From contig VEPL01000025.1 of NCBI GenBank assembly GCA_012026885.1, forward strand, positions 296,595-360,594: a stretch of DNA of 64,000 nucleotides, given 5' to 3'. Under the pieces are notes generated by a model that had not been told where the DNA came from, ran no database searches, and saw only the letters and a program-made list of their open reading frames with translations. Of this stretch, positions 59,220-64,000 are shown in pieces (within the stretch, counting starts at the first letter, position 1; each line of letters starts with the position of its first letter). The translations under genes were made by a program, and so were the position numbers. The stretch comes from Betaproteobacteria bacterium (GTDB lineage: Bacteria; Pseudomonadota; Gammaproteobacteria; Burkholderiales; Rhodocyclaceae).

Positions 59220-59831
59220 TCAGGCGGCAAGCAGTTGCCACAGGCGCCACGCGGCAGCCAGGGCGAGGGCGAGGAATAAAATGCCGCTGATCCGGTGGAT
59301 CCAGGCGAGCGGTAGGCGGTTGAGCAGCTTGCGACCGGCGATGACGCCCAGCGCCGAGGTGGTGGCGAGTGCAGCCGTGGCGCCGGCCCAGACCGGGAGC
59401 GGATCCGCCGTGCTGCCGAGTCCGGCGACCGCCAGTTGTGTTTTGTCCCCGAATTCGGCAAGGAAAATGAGCAGGAACGTAGTGGCGAAGACACCATGGC
59501 CCGGGCGCTCCCCAACCGCTTCGTCGTCATCTTCGTCCTGATAGCGCAAGGCACCGATGCCGAACACGGCGAAGAGGATGGCGACGCATGCCACGACCAG
59601 CCATTCCGGCAGCCAGGCGGCGACCGCAGCGCCGAACAGGACGGCGAGCAGGTTGAGAATCGCGAACGCGGCAATCGCCCCGAGCACCACCGGCAATCCG
59701 CGATTGCGGGCAGCCAGCGTCATGCAGACGAGTTGGCTCTTGTCCCCGAATTCGGCAAGCGCGACGAGCAGGTAGGTCGTGCCGGCCGAAGCCAGCCATG
59801 CCCCACCGACAGGCATCAGGTTATCGGTCAT
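59220..59831 (-). CDS. TMEM165/GDT1-family membrane transporter (probable manganese/calcium exporter)
   Basis: A 203-residue membrane protein of the UPF0016/GDT1 family. Two copies of the signature E-x-G-D-[KR]-[ST] are visible: EFGDKSQLVCM in the first half and EFGDKTQLAVAG in the second, each on a membrane helix. Members in bacteria and eukaryotes move Mn2+ or Ca2+ against H+. The protein is an internal duplication of three helices each. It is next to fur on the same strand, 9 bp downstream of it, which hints at a metal role. Confidence 0.9.
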   Translation of the reverse strand: MTDNLMPVGGAWLASAGTTYLLVALAEFGDKSQLVCMTLAARNRGLPVVLGAIAAFAILNLLAVLFGAAVAAWLPEWLVVACVAILFAVFGIGALRYQDEDDDEAVGERPGHGVFATTFLLIFLAEFGDKTQLAVAGLGSTADPLPVWAGATAALATTSALGVIAGRKLLNRLPLAWIHRISGILFLALALAAAWRLWQLLAA

Positions 59832-59840
59832 GGGCGGGTA

Positions 59841-60281
59841 TCAGGGCTTGCTCGGCTTTTTCCGGCTGGGGCAGTTGTCCTTGGTGCAGTGCGCGTAGAG
59901 GTACAGTGCGTGATCCTGGATCGCGAAACCACGTTCCGCTGCAATCTGGTTCTGCCGCCGCTCGATTTCCGCGTCGTAGAACTCCTCGACCTTGCCGCAG
60001 TCGATGCAGACGAGGTGGTCGTGGTGCTGCCCCCGCTTGATCTCGAAGATCGCCTTCCCTGATTCGAAGAAATGGCGCTCGAGCAATCCGGCCTGCTCGA
60101 ATTGGGTGAGGACGCGGTAGACCGTCGCCAGCCCGATATCCGCGTGCTCGGCCGACAGCAGGCGGTAGACGTCCTCGGCGGTGAGGTGGCGGACGTTGCT
60201 GGTTTCGAACAGTTCGAGGATCTTGAGGCGCGGGAAGGTGGCCTTGAGCCCCATGGTCTTGAGGCTTTGCGCATCGCTCAT
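59841..60281 (-). CDS. fur: Ferric uptake regulator
   Basis: Iron-responsive repressor. It is 146 residues, with the winged-helix start [38 protein letters not shown] and [20 protein letters not shown], and the metal-binding [16 protein letters not shown], plus a C-terminal HCTKDNCP cysteine pair. I did not find a clear Fur box in the 94-bp gap to the divergent bamE. The Mn/Ca transporter gene downstream may be in the same transcript. Confidence 0.96.
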   Translation of the reverse strand: MSDAQSLKTMGLKATFPRLKILELFETSNVRHLTAEDVYRLLSAEHADIGLATVYRVLTQFEQAGLLERHFFESGKAIFEIKRGQHHDHLVCIDCGKVEEFYDAEIERRQNQIAAERGFAIQDHALYLYAHCTKDNCPSRKKPSKP

Positions 60282-60375
60282 CGTCGGGGCTTCCTTGTTG
60301 GGCCGGGCAGGGCCGGTGGCAATTTCGAGTATGATATAACGCTTCCCGAACGTTTGAGAAACTCCGGATTTTCGT

Positions 60376-61667
<1,292 letters not shown>

Positions 61668-61685
61668 GACGGGTGGTCTCCGGAT

Positions 61686-61714
61686 TTGCCTGAAAAGGCG
61701 CTTTCGGCTAAAAT
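61686..61714 (+). promoter_or_regulatory. carA promoter
   Basis: TTGCCT (61686-61691), exactly 17 bases, TAAAAT (61709-61714). The predicted start is near 61721, just before a large leader hairpin. Confidence 0.7.
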
Positions 61715-61733
61715 TCAAGGGTTTGAAAAAGCA

Positions 61734-61763
61734 CAAGCGGGGGGGCGAGAGCCTCCCCGCTTG
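61734..61763 (+). promoter_or_regulatory. Leader hairpin with GAGA tetraloop before carA
   Basis: CAAGCGGGGGGGC (61734-61746) pairs with GCCTCCCCGCTTG (61751-61763), one G-U pair, around a GAGA (GNRA) loop. There is no T run after it, so it is not a plain terminator; it begins about 13 bases from the predicted transcript start and may stabilise or regulate the carA message. Confidence 0.55.
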
Positions 61764-61797
61764 GCACATCAAGAACAGGAATCTCAGGAGAGCCGTC

Positions 61798-62955
61798 GTG
61801 TCGTTGCTGCCCACTTTCACTCCAGCCATTCTCGCGCTCGCGGACGGAACCATCTTCAGAGGGCAGTCCATCGGTGCCGATGGCGTTACCAGCGGTGAAG
61901 TGGTGTTCAACACCGCGATGTCCGGCTACCAGGAGATTCTCACCGACCCGTCGTACTGCCGGCAGATCGTTACCCTCACTTACCCGCACATCGGCAATAC
62001 CGGTTGCAATGCGGAGGATTTCGAGTCGGCCGCCAACTACGCTGCCGGTCTGGTCATCCGCGACCTGCCGCGCCGTGCGTCGAACTGGCGCTGCGAGGAC
62101 GATCTCGGCGACTATCTGCGGAAGCACGGTATCGTCGCCATCGCCGGCATCGACACCCGCAAGCTGACCCGCATCCTGCGCGAGAAGGGCGCGCAGGCCG
62201 GCTGCATCCTCGCTGGCGATGCCGACGAGGCGAAGGCGCTGGCGATGGCAAGGGCTTTTCCGGGACTGGCCGGCATGGATCTGGCGAAGGTCGTTTCGGT
62301 TACGGAGGGGTATTCCTGGACGCAGGCCGAATGGAGCCTCCAGGGCTACAAGGAAGCCGGCGAGTCGCGCTTTCACGTCGTGGCCTACGATTTCGGGGTC
62401 AAGCGCAATATCCTGCGCATGCTGGCCGAACGCGGCGTCAAGCTGACGGTGGTGCCGGCGCAGACGCCGGCGGCCGACGTTCTGGCATTGAAGCCGGACG
62501 GCGTCTTCCTGTCCAATGGCCCGGGCGACCCGGAGCCCTGCGATTACGCGATCGCGGCGATCCGCGAGTTCCTCGACCGCGGTGTGCCGACCTTCGGCAT
62601 CTGCCTTGGCCACCAGTTGCTGGCCCTGGCCTCCGGTGCCCGGACGCTGAAAATGAAGTTCGGCCATCACGGTGCCAACCACCCGGTCAAGGACATGGAT
62701 ACGGGCCAGGTGCTGATCACCAGCCAGAACCACGGTTTCGCGGTCGACGCCGATTCGCTGCCGAAAAACCTGCGCGCCACCCATGTCTCGTTGTTCGACG
62801 GTTCCCTGCAGGGCATCGCGCGGACCGACGTCCCGGCCTTCTCCTTCCAGGGGCATCCGGAAGCGAGCCCGGGGCCGCACGACGTCGCCTATCTTTTCGA
62901 CCGCTTCCTCGACACCATGACCCGCGGCGTCGCCGCCCTGCAAACGGCGCAATAA
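61798..62955 (+). CDS. carA: Carbamoyl-phosphate synthase small subunit
   Basis: Glutaminase subunit providing ammonia for carbamoyl phosphate in pyrimidine and arginine synthesis. It is 385 residues. The GATase triad region has the nucleophile in [19 protein letters not shown] (cysteine near residue 267) and HPEASPGP near the C-terminus; the N-terminal domain begins [20 protein letters not shown]. The start is GTG at 61798 after CAGGAG. carB follows 11 bp later. Confidence 0.97.
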   Translation: MSLLPTFTPAILALADGTIFRGQSIGADGVTSGEVVFNTAMSGYQEILTDPSYCRQIVTLTYPHIGNTGCNAEDFESAANYAAGLVIRDLPRRASNWRCEDDLGDYLRKHGIVAIAGIDTRKLTRILREKGAQAGCILAGDADEAKALAMARAFPGLAGMDLAKVVSVTEGYSWTQAEWSLQGYKEAGESRFHVVAYDFGVKRNILRMLAERGVKLTVVPAQTPAADVLALKPDGVFLSNGPGDPEPCDYAIAAIREFLDRGVPTFGICLGHQLLALASGARTLKMKFGHHGANHPVKDMDTGQVLITSQNHGFAVDADSLPKNLRATHVSLFDGSLQGIARTDVPAFSFQGHPEASPGPHDVAYLFDRFLDTMTRGVAALQTAQ

Positions 62956-62966
62956 GCGAGAACAAC

Positions 62967-64000
62967 ATGCCGAAACGTACAGACATACAGAGCATCCTCA
63001 TCATCGGTGCCGGCCCGATCGTCATCGGTCAGGCCTGCGAATTCGACTATTCCGGCGCCCAGGCCTGCAAGGCGTTGCGCGAGGAGGGTTATCGGGTCGT
63101 CCTCGTGAACTCCAATCCGGCGACCATCATGACCGACCCGGAAATGGCCGACGTCACCTACATCGAGCCGATTACCTGGCAAGTGGTGGCCAAGATCATC
63201 GAGAAGGAGCGCCCGGACGCGCTGCTGCCCACCATGGGTGGCCAGACGGCGCTCAACTGCGCGCTCGACCTCGACCGCGAGGGCGTCCTTGCCAAGTTCG
63301 GTGTCGAGCTGATCGGTGCATCGAAGGAAGCCATCGATAAGGCCGAGGACCGCGAGAAGTTCAAGCAGGCGATGACCCGCATCGGGCTCGGCTCGGCCCG
63401 CTCGGCCATTGCCCATTCGATGGAGGAAGCCTACCAGGTGCAGGCCATGGTCGGATTCCCGACCATCATCCGCCCGTCGTTCACGCTGGGCGGCTCGGGC
63501 GGCGGCATCGCCTACAACATGGAAGAGTTCGAGACCATCTGCAAGCGCGGTCTCGAGGCCTCGCCGACGCACGAGCTCCTGATCGAGGAGTCACTGCTCG
63601 GCTGGAAGGAATACGAGATGGAAGTCGTCCGCGACCGCGCGGACAACTGCATCATCGTCTGCTCGATCGAAAACCTCGATCCGATGGGCGTGCATACCGG
63701 CGACTCGATCACCGTCGCCCCGGCGCAGACGCTGACCGACAAGGAATACCAGCTGCTGCGCAACGCCTCCATCGCCGTGCTGCGCGAGATCGGCGTCGAT
63801 ACCGGCGGTTCCAACGTTCAGTTCTCGATCAATCCCAAGGACGGTCGCTGCATCGTCATCGAGATGAACCCGCGCGTCTCGCGTTCGTCTGCGCTGGCCT
63901 CCAAGGCCACCGGCTTTCCGATCGCCAAGATCGCTGCCAAGCTGGCCGTCGGCTACACGCTCGACGAACTGGCCAACGATATTACCGGCGGCAAGACGCC
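62967..64000 (+). CDS. carB: Carbamoyl-phosphate synthase large subunit (5' part)
   Basis: Synthetase subunit that makes carbamoyl phosphate from bicarbonate, ammonia and two ATP. Only the first 344 codons of about 1070 are present; it is cut by the right edge. The start reads [20 protein letters not shown] and continues [20 protein letters not shown]. The ATP-grasp site includes [17 protein letters not shown] and [20 protein letters not shown]. It is in an operon with carA. Confidence 0.97.
   Translation, partial: MPKRTDIQSILIIGAGPIVIGQACEFDYSGAQACKALREEGYRVVLVNSNPATIMTDPEMADVTYIEPITWQVVAKIIEKERPDALLPTMGGQTALNCALDLDREGVLAKFGVELIGASKEAIDKAEDREKFKQAMTRIGLGSARSAIAHSMEEAYQVQAMVGFPTIIRPSFTLGGSGGGIAYNMEEFETICKRGLEASPTHELLIEESLLGWKEYEMEVVRDRADNCIIVCSIENLDPMGVHTGDSITVAPAQTLTDKEYQLLRNASIAVLREIGVDTGGSNVQFSINPKDGRCIVIEMNPRVSRSSALASKATGFPIAKIAAKLAVGYTLDELANDITGGKT

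Noticed and set aside
60282-60375. Fur box or clear promoters between fur and bamE
   Set aside because: The region has AT-rich TATGATATAA but no GATAATGAT-like repeats and no good -35 in either direction.

Overview
The window is a clearly GC-rich stretch of bacterial chromosome, densely packed with about 64 protein genes, mostly housekeeping and central carbon metabolism. Gene content and order point to a betaproteobacterium, probably Rhodocyclales (Azonexus/Dechloromonas-like). The pointers are rpsP-rimM-trmD-rplS, hrcA-hemH opposite nadK-recN, grpE-dnaK-dnaJ, ilvBHC-pssA-leuA beside a sigma factor/RDD operon, and fur opposite bamE-dapB-carAB. That placement is inferred from recalled family and synteny patterns; no search was run. 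I see no rRNA, tRNA, CRISPR array, insertion sequence or prophage.

Layout: 1-22 kb is rich in acetate/glyoxylate functions: pntA (partial), aceK, a monomeric and a dimeric isocitrate dehydrogenase in tandem, murI, a class III CoA-transferase, a TonB-like protein, an ankyrin protein, an lrgA-lrgB-sensor kinase-response regulator operon, aceB with a divergent LysR gene, a large GGDEF-EAL protein, a uracil/inosine-type DNA glycosylase and aceA. 22-36 kb holds an RraA-like gene, clpSA, a cold-shock gene, soxYZ, moaC, bepA, a TusA-like gene, a pabB-pabC fusion, holC, pepA, lptFG and an RDD/sigma-factor operon. 36-48 kb holds ilvBHC, pssA, leuA, wrbA, a YihY membrane protein, a PilZ protein, the S16 operon and an orphan branched-chain amino-acid-type binding protein. 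48-64 kb holds dnaJ, dnaK, grpE, a Ser/Thr kinase with a cyclic-nucleotide domain, hemH, hrcA, nadK, recN, a GDT1-family transporter, fur, bamE, dapB, carA and the start of carB.

How parts work together: AceA and AceB form the glyoxylate bypass. AceK sets isocitrate flux by phosphorylating the dimeric dehydrogenase. The two NADP-type dehydrogenases and transhydrogenase connect this to NADPH balance. aceA has a strong sigma70-like promoter preceded by two perfect 14-bp palindromes, in positions suited to an activator.

No wholly new multi-gene system is evident. The most interesting points are small. A 32-codon ORF is coupled by ATGA overlaps between the sigma factor and RDD genes, where larger DUF3619/DUF3106 genes are expected. 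The LysR protein next to aceB lacks about eight residues in its helix-turn-helix. aceA carries an unusual dyad operator. pabB and the sigma factor gene both lack an ATG/GTG/TTG at the expected start. A predicted cyclic-nucleotide-responsive Ser/Thr kinase lies opposite a heat-shock promoter.
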